A stretch of DNA of 64,000 nucleotides from an uncultured Lachnospiraceae bacterium (lineage in GTDB: Bacteria > Bacillota > Clostridia > Lachnospirales > Lachnospiraceae). The DNA lies in the NCBI GenBank assembly GCA_910588845.1, contig CAJURU010000016.1, positions 1-64,000 of the forward strand. Reading direction: 5' to 3'. Shown piece by piece: positions 52,725-61,480 of this stretch (the first letter of the stretch is position 1; each line of letters opens with the position of its first letter). Made by a program: the position numbers and the translations under genes. Below the pieces are notes generated by a model. That model saw nothing but the letters and a program-made list of their open reading frames with translations. It did no database searches and was not told the origin of the DNA.

Positions 52725-54221
52725 TCACCTTGCAGCGATAGATTTCCGAAAAAGCGCTAATGCCAAAAACAAAACGGCATAATTAAATGCCTGTGGGTTA
52801 TTGACAACTGACTGCCCCAGATATCCCATTATTGCCGAAAAAAGCATCCAATCCCTGACTGATTTTTTTCTCTTTTGAAGAAACATCCTGCCTGCTGAAA
52901 TCCATATCATGCAATAGGAAATCAGCCCGAAAAATCCCATCGTCACCAGGTATTGCAGAAATTCATTATGCGCATTCAGATATACCCCGCCTAAATGAGT
53001 AAAATACTTGCTGAGGCACGCAATGCCAAAACAATCGCACCCACAGCCAAACAGTTTATATTTCCACTGGAATTTTGCAAACAAATTGTATGTACAGATC
53101 CACAGCCTCCCTCTTCCTGTTCCCCAGCTGTCCTGGAACACGGAGATTTCATAAAACAGGACAGCCAGCGCTATAACAATAAAAAAAGCGCAAAATACCA
53201 TACTCTGCTGCTTCTTGGTAAGCGTAAATTTAAAACGGCATTTCTTACAGACGCCGCTCTTTAGAAAACATAAAACCAGTGATGCCGCAATCCCGCAAAT
53301 CAGCCACAAATTTTTCTGAATAACAAACCGGAAAATACCGTCTATTTTTATAAACTGCCCATGGTAAAATTTCATTATGAGAGAAACCGCCCCTGTAACC
53401 ACACTAAAACCAATCAGGAGTTTGAGAAAATCCTGCGCAAAACCCCTATACTGAATGATACATAGACCAACAACAAAGAAGGACGCCGCCAATCCCAGGA
53501 TAATTCCATCGCTTTTACAAATGATAACATTATAAAATCCCAGATTTACATAGACAAACAACAGCCGCTTTGCCCAATCTTCCCGGCAATTGAAATAAAG
53601 CAGGCAGCCCATGGGGAACAATATGGATAAATACCCCACATACCAGTTCACATTCCCGATGGTTGAAATATAAGTGTAAAAATCATTGGCAATTCCCCGG
53701 TGCATCCCAAACACGTCTATATGGAAAGAATTGAGGATTCCCATCACGTACAATACCGAAGAAGACAGAATCGCAATTCTCACCATATATTTGCCAAATG
53801 CAATATTGCGGGATATGGCAAAATACATCGCGGCCAAAATCCCTATCGTCAAGATACCCATAGACCAGCCGCCGCTTCCCCAGAATGCCTCTCGCGGCGT
53901 CTTGCAAGCAAAGCCGGAGCATACGGCGCTGCACAAAAAAAGCAATATGGAAACGTCTAACATGGTAAATCTTTTTTCTTTCTTCTGTTTCACATACTCT
54001 CTCGTGATAACTGTCTGCCTATGCTGAGAAATCATGGCGACCATGCCTGGAATATAGCATGCAGCCATGGCAAGAAACAAGATTCCTCCGACAACCCAGA
54101 GGAATCTTGCTTTCGCCATAGTCAAGTTAAAATATTTATTTTCAAAATAGAACGGCATAACCAGCATAATCAGCGCATAATACAGCGCAGATACCATTTC
54201 TTTTGTTCTTTGTGCGTTCAT
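52725..54221 (-). CDS. O-antigen ligase-like membrane protein
   Basis: A 498-residue protein with about twelve membrane helices and a Wzy/WaaL-type extracytoplasmic loop (FQDSWGTGRGRLWICTYNLF and GCGCDCFGIACLSKY...LNAHNEFLQYLVTMGFFGL). The NAHNEFLQ motif is the conserved part of O-antigen ligases/polymerases. It would join or polymerise a surface glycan. It lies between the VanS-side genes and the ligase in the same direction. Confidence 0.85.
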   Translation of the reverse strand: MNAQRTKEMVSALYYALIMLVMPFYFENKYFNLTMAKARFLWVVGGILFLAMAACYIPGMVAMISQHRQTVITREYVKQKKEKRFTMLDVSILLFLCSAVCSGFACKTPREAFWGSGGWSMGILTIGILAAMYFAISRNIAFGKYMVRIAILSSSVLYVMGILNSFHIDVFGMHRGIANDFYTYISTIGNVNWYVGYLSILFPMGCLLYFNCREDWAKRLLFVYVNLGFYNVIICKSDGIILGLAASFFVVGLCIIQYRGFAQDFLKLLIGFSVVTGAVSLIMKFYHGQFIKIDGIFRFVIQKNLWLICGIAASLVLCFLKSGVCKKCRFKFTLTKKQQSMVFCAFFIVIALAVLFYEISVFQDSWGTGRGRLWICTYNLFAKFQWKYKLFGCGCDCFGIACLSKYFTHLGGVYLNAHNEFLQYLVTMGFFGLISYCMIWISAGRMFLQKRKKSVRDWMLFSAIMGYLGQSVVNNPQAFNYAVLFLALALFRKSIAAR

Positions 54222-54249
54222 TTATCTCCATTCTTCCTTACGGAAACTA

Positions 54250-54996
54250 CTACTCTTCCATACGCTCCGTACCATCTAAAACAATCCGGCTTCCATCCGC
54301 CCCCAGCACGATCACTGTCCTTTCTTTAAAGTCGAGCGTCAGGCATTCTTCTATTATTTCACCTTTAAATACCTCAAACCCATCCAATGTAATTTGCTGC
54401 CTGTCCTTATCTATGGAGACATACTCTTCAGAAATCTTCCCGTAAAATTCCACAGCGTCGTCAAACGTGTAGTTATCGTATAAATAATCCAGCTCATTTT
54501 CATCAAACTCCTGATAAACCTCGAACACATCGTAACTTATCTCCAACGGCACAGGACAGGGGATAAAACACCGCATAAAATTCATATTATATATCATATA
54601 ACAGTTCTTTACCGTATAAACATGAAAATTCTCGTCATAATACATGACATAATAATTATTGTCTGTATAGAACAGGCTTGCCTGGTTTACGATACCCGTA
54701 TTGTAATATGTAATTTCCCCAATGTAATCTTCCCTGTTCGTGTTTATGATATCAGTCTTTGTGGAATCTGACCTAAACGATAAATTACAATCTGAAAAAT
54801 TTACATTCGGCTCCCCTGTCACATCCGCCCTGCAAATCAGGTATCTTGCTGCGGGATCATTCCATTTACTGACATACAACTCCTTCCATAACAATTGGGT
54901 ATTATTACTGATTCCATAATAAACGCCAATCCCTGTTGCAGCGGCCAGCAGCAACACGGCGGATATAACCATAATCCTATGCTTTTTTCTCATCAT
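54250..54996 (-). CDS. membrane-anchored extracytoplasmic protein, unknown
   Basis: An N-terminal signal anchor (IMVISAVLLLAAATGIGVYYG) and an outer part of about 215 residues rich in Tyr, Asn and Asp (YYNTGIVNQASLFYTDNNYYV; DEVFE/DYLYDNYTFDDAVEFYGKI). No known domain. It lies 12 nt after the cysteine-peptidase-like gene, so probably co-expressed. Confidence 0.6.
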   Translation of the reverse strand: MMRKKHRIMVISAVLLLAAATGIGVYYGISNNTQLLWKELYVSKWNDPAARYLICRADVTGEPNVNFSDCNLSFRSDSTKTDIINTNREDYIGEITYYNTGIVNQASLFYTDNNYYVMYYDENFHVYTVKNCYMIYNMNFMRCFIPCPVPLEISYDVFEVYQEFDENELDYLYDNYTFDDAVEFYGKISEEYVSIDKDRQQITLDGFEVFKGEIIEECLTLDFKERTVIVLGADGSRIVLDGTERMEE

Positions 54997-55008
54997 ACAC
55001 GCCCCTTA

Positions 55009-56013
55009 TTAATCCATTTTTACAAGCGCCTTTAGATATTTTTCGCTGATATATTGGACGCGCCCGCTTTTGGTTCCTGTTGCTGCATGATATCCATCGT
55101 TTACAACATAATACCTTGTTGTCTTTGAGGCGTACTTTGTATCGTTCTTTTTCTTCTTATATTGCACGGTAATATCATAATACCCCGCAATCGCCACAGA
55201 ATGTCTGTTTCCGTTCGGAGCGTGAAAAGCGCCGATCACCGGCTTTTTCATTTTATTATATTTAGTAACCGTAGACTTTAAAGGGGAGTTGATGCTTTTT
55301 CCTGTTATCACTTTTTTGTGCATTTTATAATATTTGGTAAGCAAAGGCGCAAGCTCTTTGGGGCTCACCCCTCCTTTATTTGCAAGTTTTCCGGAACCAA
55401 AACCCATATTTACCATAGTAGCAAAAATAATTTTGTGTTTGCTATGGTCTAATGTTCTGGCAAAACCCTTTCTGGTATAATATTCAATATTGGTCGTAGA
55501 CGCCACAAAGGAACAAGTTCCATTTACATCTACGCCATATATTCTTTTAAAATATGAATTTAATTTACCTTGATTATAATTATTCGTATCTAATAAATAA
55601 TCAGATTTCTGGCTTTTCCTTATTCTCTTGCTGTATTTATACTCTTTTAACAGTTCCTGTTCCGCCGCCCCCAAGGTATCCAATAAACAGTCATATATAC
55701 TTTTACTGCTGCCGCATGGGTCATCCGTATAATCATAGCCGGTATATGGGGTCTGCATAGCTCCATCCGTATCAGCAGCATCCCCGCTGGCGCTTGGATT
55801 CCCACTCTCGCTGGCGTTGCCGCTCATACTCGCATTTCCACTTACGCTGGCGTCCCCACTTACGCTCGCGTTCCCGCTTTCGCTGGCATTTCCGCTTTCA
55901 CTTACCAAATTACAAATGATTGCCGACGATTTTGCGCTTACCTGAAATGTTGCGGTTAAGACAGTTACGCATACTAACAGTGACATTAGTTTCTTAAGTA
56001 TTTTTCTCTTCAT
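55009..56013 (-). CDS. secreted C39-like cysteine peptidase with SGNAS repeats
   Basis: A signal peptide (KLMSLLVCVTVLTATFQVSA) is followed by 30-odd residues of SGNAS/SGDAS repeats and then a papain-like domain. Candidate catalytic residues are Cys in VNGTCSFVASTTNIEYY, His in NGNRHSVAIAGYYD and Asn/Asp in RYYVVNDGYHA. It resembles C39-family putative peptidases of Clostridia. The repeat is encoded by near-identical 15-bp units and may vary in number. Substrate unknown. AAGGAGAAAA lies before the ATG. Confidence 0.7.
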   Translation of the reverse strand: MKRKILKKLMSLLVCVTVLTATFQVSAKSSAIICNLVSESGNASESGNASVSGDASVSGNASMSGNASESGNPSASGDAADTDGAMQTPYTGYDYTDDPCGSSKSIYDCLLDTLGAAEQELLKEYKYSKRIRKSQKSDYLLDTNNYNQGKLNSYFKRIYGVDVNGTCSFVASTTNIEYYTRKGFARTLDHSKHKIIFATMVNMGFGSGKLANKGGVSPKELAPLLTKYYKMHKKVITGKSINSPLKSTVTKYNKMKKPVIGAFHAPNGNRHSVAIAGYYDITVQYKKKKNDTKYASKTTRYYVVNDGYHAATGTKSGRVQYISEKYLKALVKMD

Positions 56014-56254
56014 GTTATTTTCTCCTTAATTAATTATTTTCCTGCTCCATGCCTCTGAACCTATGTCACAACTCTTCTGTTAATTCTACATCCACTTAAA
56101 GAAACACCATACTCCCCCTCTCCCTTTTAAGGCTGCTTATCATTCCCTCTTAACCAGCCTCGAAACAAAGCGTATCATATTTTCATCGCATTTTCAATTT
56201 TAATCTGCCTGTCCCCGAGAAACTCAATTTTCCTGGTCTATTCCTCCCTCCCGG

Positions 56255-57481
56255 TCACTTCGGCAGCTCCACCACAAAGGTAACCTGCTCTTTCTCACTC
56301 TCCGCCGTTATCTCGCCGCCATGCCGTTTGACAATCTCTTTGGCAATGGCGAGCCCCAGCCCGGCGCCTCCCGTATTCGAGTTCCTCGCCTCATCCATGC
56401 GATAAAATTTCTCAAAAATAGAGGACAGCTTTTCCTTGGGAATCGTCTTTCCCTGGTTCTTAAATTTAACCACAACCTTTCCCGACTCCATTTCTTCCAG
56501 GAAAATATGGATTTTTGTCTCTTCATAACTATAGGCAACCGCATTTTTGAGAATATTATTAAAAACCCGCGCCAGCTTCACCGGGTCGCCATAAACGGTC
56601 ACATTTTCGTCCCCATGCAGTACCGCTTGATTCCCCTTCTGGCTAAGGAGCGGATAAAACTCTTCCATCATCTGCAAAAGCATATAGTACAAGTCAATCT
56701 TTTCCTTTTCCAGTACAATCTGCTGGATGTTATAGCGCGTAATCTCAAAAAATTCATTGATAAGCTGCTCCAAACGGTTCGCTTTCTCCAAGGTGATATG
56801 GACGTATTTCGCTTTCTGTTCAAGCGGCATATCCGGCGCCTCTTCCAGAAGGCTCAGATAGCCAATCACAGACGTCAGCGGCGTACGGATATCGTGCGCC
56901 AGATACATCACCAGGTTATTTTTGCGCTCCTCCGCAAGCTTTGCCTCCAACTCCCGCCGTTCTAACGTCTGGCGCAGCAGATTCAGCTTCTTCTCCATCG
57001 GCTCCATTTCCTGGGACAGAATAATCTCTTTTTCCTCCCCCTGGATTAATTTCTCAAGCCCCACGTCGATTTCATTAAAATAACGCGTAAACCAGGACAA
57101 CGACGCCCAGAACAGCAACATGAAACAGAGCGTTACGGCAATGAAAATAATCAGTACCATGTTTTCCCGCATACCATACTGATAAATATTCCTGGCGTCA
57201 TAATAGTCCAAATGAAAAACATTCTGTAAAAACAATACAATCCAATCTCCCACACGCCCAAACCAGAAACGGCGGTACAGCGTAAAAATAATGCAGAACG
57301 CCAACACCATCATGCCGAATGTGCGCAGGAAAACCTTGAATTTTAATTTCAGATAGCCGGATTTCTTTTTCCTACCCGGCTTACCCGAAGATTCTTCAGA
57401 CCTTGGGCTGCTTTGTGCCTCCTGCCCTTTCCCATTTTCTATTTCTGGATTTTCTGTCTCTCGTTGTCTTCTGATTTCCAT
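56255..57481 (-). CDS. vanS: sensor histidine kinase, VanS-like
   Basis: Two membrane helices (near residues 52-70 and 108-130) flank a short outer loop. The HAMP-like linker leads to the dimerisation helix YLAHDIRTPLTSVIGYL (phosphorylated His) and the ATPase with N box FNNILKNAVAYS, KNQGKTIP, F box and GGAGLGLAIAKEIVKRHGG. The acidic N-terminus is long. Paired with the regulator 28 nt upstream. The Van assignment rests on family likeness and downstream genes. Confidence 0.85.
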   Translation of the reverse strand: MEIRRQRETENPEIENGKGQEAQSSPRSEESSGKPGRKKKSGYLKLKFKVFLRTFGMMVLAFCIIFTLYRRFWFGRVGDWIVLFLQNVFHLDYYDARNIYQYGMRENMVLIIFIAVTLCFMLLFWASLSWFTRYFNEIDVGLEKLIQGEEKEIILSQEMEPMEKKLNLLRQTLERRELEAKLAEERKNNLVMYLAHDIRTPLTSVIGYLSLLEEAPDMPLEQKAKYVHITLEKANRLEQLINEFFEITRYNIQQIVLEKEKIDLYYMLLQMMEEFYPLLSQKGNQAVLHGDENVTVYGDPVKLARVFNNILKNAVAYSYEETKIHIFLEEMESGKVVVKFKNQGKTIPKEKLSSIFEKFYRMDEARNSNTGGAGLGLAIAKEIVKRHGGEITAESEKEQVTFVVELPK

Positions 57482-57509
57482 GGTAAAACCTTCCGTTTCT
57501 TTGTGATAA

Positions 57510-58217
57510 TCAGTTCTCGATTTTGTAACCTACTCCCCAGATCGTCTTAATATATTTGGGACGTTCCACGGAATCATTCATCTTCTCCCGCAGATGGCGG
57601 ATGTGCACGGTAATCGTATTATTGCTCTTGCTGTAATACTCATCCTGCCAGATTTCATGGAACAATTCCTCTGAGCTCACCACTTCTCCCTTACGCTGAC
57701 AGAGAATTTTCAAAATGGAAAACTCTGTCGGCGTTAAATTGAGCGGTTTCTCATCCAACTGGCACTCATGCGTCTTGATATTGATTACCAGCCCGCCGTG
57801 CACTAAAAGCGCAGGGTCTTCCTCAACCACGCTTTGAGACTGATTATTATACCTCTTGTACCGCCTTAACTGTGCTTTCACCCTTGCCACCAGCTCCAAC
57901 GGCCGAAACGGCTTCGTCATATAGTCGTCCGCCCCCAACATTAACCCACGGATTTTATCTATCTCTTCGTCCTTTGCCGTCAACATAATCACCGGATAAT
58001 TATGGCTTTTTCGTATTTCCTTGCAAAGCTCCAATCCATCAATCCCGGGCAGCATAATATCTAAAATAGCCATGTCAAAAACTTCTGTCTGAATCTGCTC
58101 CATGGCCTCCTTTGACGTATAGCAGACCTTGGCCTCAAAATTCTCGCTCTCTAAATAAAACGCCACCAGATCGGCAATCTCTTTTTCATCATCGACAATT
58201 AAAATTTTATCACTCAA
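57510..58217 (-). CDS. vanR: OmpR-family response regulator, VanR-like
   Basis: Start chosen at TTG 58217 because GGAAGGAG lies 8 nt upstream; the ATG at 58244 would add nine residues. Receiver domain: ILIVDDEKEIADL, phospho-Asp in MAILDIMLPGIDGL, PVIMLTAKDEEIDKIRGLMLGADDYMTKPF. C-terminal winged helix: LNLTPTEFSILKILCQRKGEVVS and NTITVHIRHLREKMND. 235 aa. It would control the downstream cell-wall genes. Confidence 0.88.
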   Translation of the reverse strand: MSDKILIVDDEKEIADLVAFYLESENFEAKVCYTSKEAMEQIQTEVFDMAILDIMLPGIDGLELCKEIRKSHNYPVIMLTAKDEEIDKIRGLMLGADDYMTKPFRPLELVARVKAQLRRYKRYNNQSQSVVEEDPALLVHGGLVINIKTHECQLDEKPLNLTPTEFSILKILCQRKGEVVSSEELFHEIWQDEYYSKSNNTITVHIRHLREKMNDSVERPKYIKTIWGVGYKIEN

Positions 58218-58396
58218 CGAAATTTCTCCTTCCAAAACGCTCAATTATGAATAGTTACTGTACATTGTATCACGGCTTATTAATAAAATCCTCACTAATT
58301 TCCTGTTTTAATATTAAGATTTTCTTAAAGGCCTTACCTCTGGAACCCTTGAAAAATGGGGGTTTTTAGTATCTTGTCGTGGGAGGTTTCCAAAAG

Positions 58397-58427
58397 AAAA
58401 GAGCGGTGGCAAGTTCCGCTCTCTTTT
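58397..58427 (-). terminator. terminator of the small RHH operon
   Basis: AAAAGAGCGG and CCGCTCTCTTTT form a stem with a 9-nt loop; on the minus strand it is followed by TTTTCTTTTGG, just past the stop at 58429. Confidence 0.65.
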
Positions 58428-58428
58428 C

Positions 58429-58677
58429 CTAATCTTCTAAGTATTGCTGAATGTGTTCCAGTACCCTGTCAATCTTACTGTTTTTCTTCTCTACGTCCTC
58501 GCTGTCCCTTGCTTCTATCAGATCGTCTTTCACAAAGTTCATAAGCAGCTTCATTTCCTTTTGGCTGATTGCCATTTCGTCCATTACCTCCAATATTCTG
58601 TGTTCTCCTTTCCGTCCATCAAATTTACTTGCCTCATCTGATAATTCTATCAGAATATATTCGTACGAATATTTCAA
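58429..58677 (-). CDS. small acidic helical protein, unknown
   Basis: 82 residues, predicted all-helical (LIELSDEASKFDGRKGEH, VMDEMAISQKEMKLLMNFV, SKIDRVLEHIQQYLED). It starts with TTG overlapping the upstream stop (TTGA), so translation is coupled to the RHH protein. The pair resembles a regulator-partner or toxin-antitoxin module, but no toxin family is recognised. Confidence 0.55.
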   Translation of the reverse strand: MKYSYEYILIELSDEASKFDGRKGEHRILEVMDEMAISQKEMKLLMNFVKDDLIEARDSEDVEKKNSKIDRVLEHIQQYLED

Positions 58678-58856
58678 ATCTTTTTTATATTTTCTTTTAT
58701 GATTCTCCGTATAAATCCGTTTATACTTTCCCCTGTATGATCGGTATATTCTTTTAATGCTTCGTATTCCTCTATTTTCATATCTAACGGAATCCGCTTA
58801 TATGCTTTTGCCTTATACTTCAGCGTTGCCCTTACTTGCGCTTCACTGGTAGACAT
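58674..58856 (-). CDS. ribbon-helix-helix-like small DNA-binding protein
   Basis: 60 residues: a beta strand (RIPLDMKIEEYEAL) and helices TDHTGESINGFIRRIIKENI, the pattern of Arc/CopG-type proteins. AAAGGAG lies 8 nt before the ATG. Palindromes ATATTCGTACGA flank the promoter and probably bind it. Confidence 0.7.
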   Translation of the reverse strand: MSTSEAQVRATLKYKAKAYKRIPLDMKIEEYEALKEYTDHTGESINGFIRRIIKENIKKI

Positions 58857-58879
58857 ATCCCCACACTCCTTTCAAAATA

Positions 58880-58940
58880 ATAGTATCACAATTTTTATAT
58901 TCGTACAATTATATAATATGCACAGTTTATATTCGTACGA
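58880..58940 (-). promoter_or_regulatory. promoter and operators of the RHH operon
   Basis: On the minus strand TTGTAC (58903-58908) is 17 nt from TACTAT (58880-58885). The word ATATTCGTAC occurs at 58897-58906 over the -35 and TATATTCGTACGA at 58928-58940. A third site, the 16-bp palindrome ATATTCGTACGAATAT, is at 58657-58672 at the gene junction. Confidence 0.6.
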
Positions 58941-59053
58941 TTTGTTCATTTTTGTCTAATATATTTGAAAATGCCACAGCGTTCCCTCTCATAAAATCTA
59001 CCATTGCCCCCCACGACAGAATCCTTTATAATGATACAAAAAAGGAGATTGCC

Positions 59054-60850
59054 ATGAAAAAAGAATATGTGATGGGGAACGGCGCAATTGCGCTTGGCGC
59101 CCTCGCCGCCGGCATTAATCTAGTGTCTGGCTATCCGGGAACCCCTTCCTCAGAAATTATTGAAACAATCAGCAAATACAAGCAGGGAACTATACATGTA
59201 GAATGGTCTGTAAATGAGAAAGCAGCCATGGAAGTTGCTGCCAGCGCCTCTTATTCCGGCGCAAGAACACTAGTTACCATGAAACAAGTCGGGCTAAACG
59301 TAGCCTCCGATCCCCTGATGTCGCTGGCATATGTGGGCGTCAAGGGCGGCATGGTAATTGTGTCCGCCGATGATCCGGGACCTATCTCGTCTCAGACAGA
59401 ACAAGACACGAGAATGTTCGCCAGTTTCTGCCGCATCCCGGTATTTGATCCGTCTTCGCCGGAAGAAGCCTTTACCATGATTCAGGACGCCTTTGATTAC
59501 TCGGAAAAATACCATACGCCTGTTTTGTTCCGTCCTACTACGCGGGTATGCCATGCATATGCCTCTGTAGAAATCAGTGAAACAACCCGTCCCAGACAAT
59601 ACGAAGGATTTATCAAAGACTCCGGAAAATGGGTGATTTTTCCACGCCTTTCCTTCGCCAACCACGCTATGATCGAGAAGCGAAATCCCCGGATTGGTAA
59701 GGACTTCTCTACATACTCAGGCAATACCGTAGAAGGCTCCGGGAACAAAGCTGTATTTACCGGGGGAATCAGTTATGCCTATGCTAAGGAATATCTGAAA
59801 GATTACCCCGATGTAAAATTGTGCAAGATTTCCACCCCCTACCCATTTCCTGAAGATTTTGCTCTCAAATGTTTGGAGGGCGTAGACGAAGTATTATGTT
59901 TTGAAGAATTAAGCCCCTTTCTTGAATCGGAATTGTTAAAACTTGTAGGAACGCACAATCTTCCTATCAGGATATACGGCAAAATTACCGGGCATATCGC
60001 GGCCAGCGGTGAAAATTCCGCTGACTATGCCGCGCAAGCGCTGCGGTCATTTTTAGGACATTTTGTCGTCAATTCCGGCATAGATTCTTCCGACGCACCC
60101 ACGCTGCCCATGCGCCCGCCCGTACTTTGCGCAGGCTGTCCCCACCGGGCATCCTTCTATGCCGTCAAGAAGGCCATGGAAGGACAGAAAAGCTATTTCT
60201 GCGGCGATATCGGATGTTATACGCTGGGCAACGCCATGCCGCTGGATATGGTCGACACATGTCTGTGCATGGGCGCTGGGATCACCATGGCGCAGGGCTT
60301 CCACTGGACAGATCCGGAAAGCGCCTGTTTCGCCTTTGTCGGAGATTCCACATTTTTCGCCTCCGGCATGACCGGGGTCGTCAACGCCATTTATAATGAA
60401 GCCGACATGGTACTCTGCGTGCTGGATAATTCCACGACCGCTATGACCGGACACCAGCCCCATCCCGGAACAGGGCGCAATATGATGGGACATATCGTCG
60501 ATAAAATCAGCATTGAGAAAATCCTCGAAGGCATGGGCGTCAGCAAAATTGTCACCGTCGACCCCTTGGATTTTACGAAAAGCGTTGAGGTTGTGAAAGA
60601 ATGCGCCTCACATAAGGGCGTCAAAGCCATTATTTTTAAATCCCCATGCATCGCCATCAGTAAGCCGGACAAACAAATGCAGATTTCTGACAAATGTATC
60701 CAGTGTAAGAAATGCATCCGCGAAATCGGCTGTCCCGCTCTTATCACCGTGGACGGAAAAGTTGCGATTGATACGGGACTTTGTACCGGCTGCGGGCTTT
60801 GCAGCCAAATCTGTCCGGTAAATGCGATTGGAGGTGACACTCATGAATAA
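59054..60850 (+). CDS. iorA: indolepyruvate ferredoxin oxidoreductase, alpha subunit
   Basis: IOR oxidatively decarboxylates aryl pyruvates to aryl-acetyl-CoA, passing electrons to ferredoxin. Start at 59054 (MKKEYVMGNGAIALG) after AAAGGAG. Pyrimidine-binding and TPP domains: GYPGTPSSEIIETI, WSVNEKAAMEVAASASYSGA, CGDIGCYTLG, FVGDSTFFASGMTGVVNAIYN. Two C-terminal 4Fe-4S sites: CIQCKKCIREIGCP and CTGCGLCSQICP. 598 aa, complete. Confidence 0.96.
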   Translation: MKKEYVMGNGAIALGALAAGINLVSGYPGTPSSEIIETISKYKQGTIHVEWSVNEKAAMEVAASASYSGARTLVTMKQVGLNVASDPLMSLAYVGVKGGMVIVSADDPGPISSQTEQDTRMFASFCRIPVFDPSSPEEAFTMIQDAFDYSEKYHTPVLFRPTTRVCHAYASVEISETTRPRQYEGFIKDSGKWVIFPRLSFANHAMIEKRNPRIGKDFSTYSGNTVEGSGNKAVFTGGISYAYAKEYLKDYPDVKLCKISTPYPFPEDFALKCLEGVDEVLCFEELSPFLESELLKLVGTHNLPIRIYGKITGHIAASGENSADYAAQALRSFLGHFVVNSGIDSSDAPTLPMRPPVLCAGCPHRASFYAVKKAMEGQKSYFCGDIGCYTLGNAMPLDMVDTCLCMGAGITMAQGFHWTDPESACFAFVGDSTFFASGMTGVVNAIYNEADMVLCVLDNSTTAMTGHQPHPGTGRNMMGHIVDKISIEKILEGMGVSKIVTVDPLDFTKSVEVVKECASHKGVKAIIFKSPCIAISKPDKQMQISDKCIQCKKCIREIGCPALITVDGKVAIDTGLCTGCGLCSQICPVNAIGGDTHE

Positions 60851-61436
60851 AGACATTTTAGTTTGCGGCGTAGGCGGACAGGGAACAGTCCTTGCATCCA
60901 AACTTATCGCCTCTGCCGCTATGAATCTTGGTAATACCGTTCACTCCGCCGAGACCATCGGCATGGCGCAGCGCGGCGGCTCAGTCACAAGCCACATCCG
61001 CATTGGCGAACAGGCTTATTCACCGATGATTCCCCATGGCAGCGCAGACGTTCTTCTTGCCTTTGAGCCCGCAGAAGCCGTGCGCAATCTCGCATACCTC
61101 AAGCAAGACGGTATCGTCATCGTCAACAGCGTGCCGGTAAAACCGGTGACAGAATCGCTACATGACACAGGCTATGATGGCAGCGATATGCTTACATATC
61201 TGCAAAAAAAATGCCAATGCATAATTGTAGACGCCAAAAAACTATGCGCTGATTTTGGCAGCACACGCTATTTCAATGTCGCCATCCTCGGCGTTGCCAT
61301 AGGCACTGGCAGATTAGGGCTTGATGCGAAAACAGTTTTAAATGAAATCGAAGCACGCGTACCTGCTAAATTTGCCGAGACGAACAAAGCCGCATTTCTA
61401 GCCGGCGTCAATATTGGGGAAACTACACTGTCATAA
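60843..61436 (+). CDS. iorB: indolepyruvate ferredoxin oxidoreductase, beta subunit
   Basis: Start at 60843 inside the iorA end (ATGAATAA overlap), preceded by GGAGGTGACACTC. VCGVGGQGTVLASKLIASAA, TIGMAQRGGSVTSHIRIGE and ADVLLAFEPAEAVRNL are the gamma-domain motifs of 2-oxoacid oxidoreductases. 197 aa. Forms the heterodimer with IorA. Confidence 0.95.
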   Translation: MNKDILVCGVGGQGTVLASKLIASAAMNLGNTVHSAETIGMAQRGGSVTSHIRIGEQAYSPMIPHGSADVLLAFEPAEAVRNLAYLKQDGIVIVNSVPVKPVTESLHDTGYDGSDMLTYLQKKCQCIIVDAKKLCADFGSTRYFNVAILGVAIGTGRLGLDAKTVLNEIEARVPAKFAETNKAAFLAGVNIGETTLS

Positions 61437-61480
61437 GCCTTTATCGTTACAACATAATTATAGAAAGGACATAGAATTTC

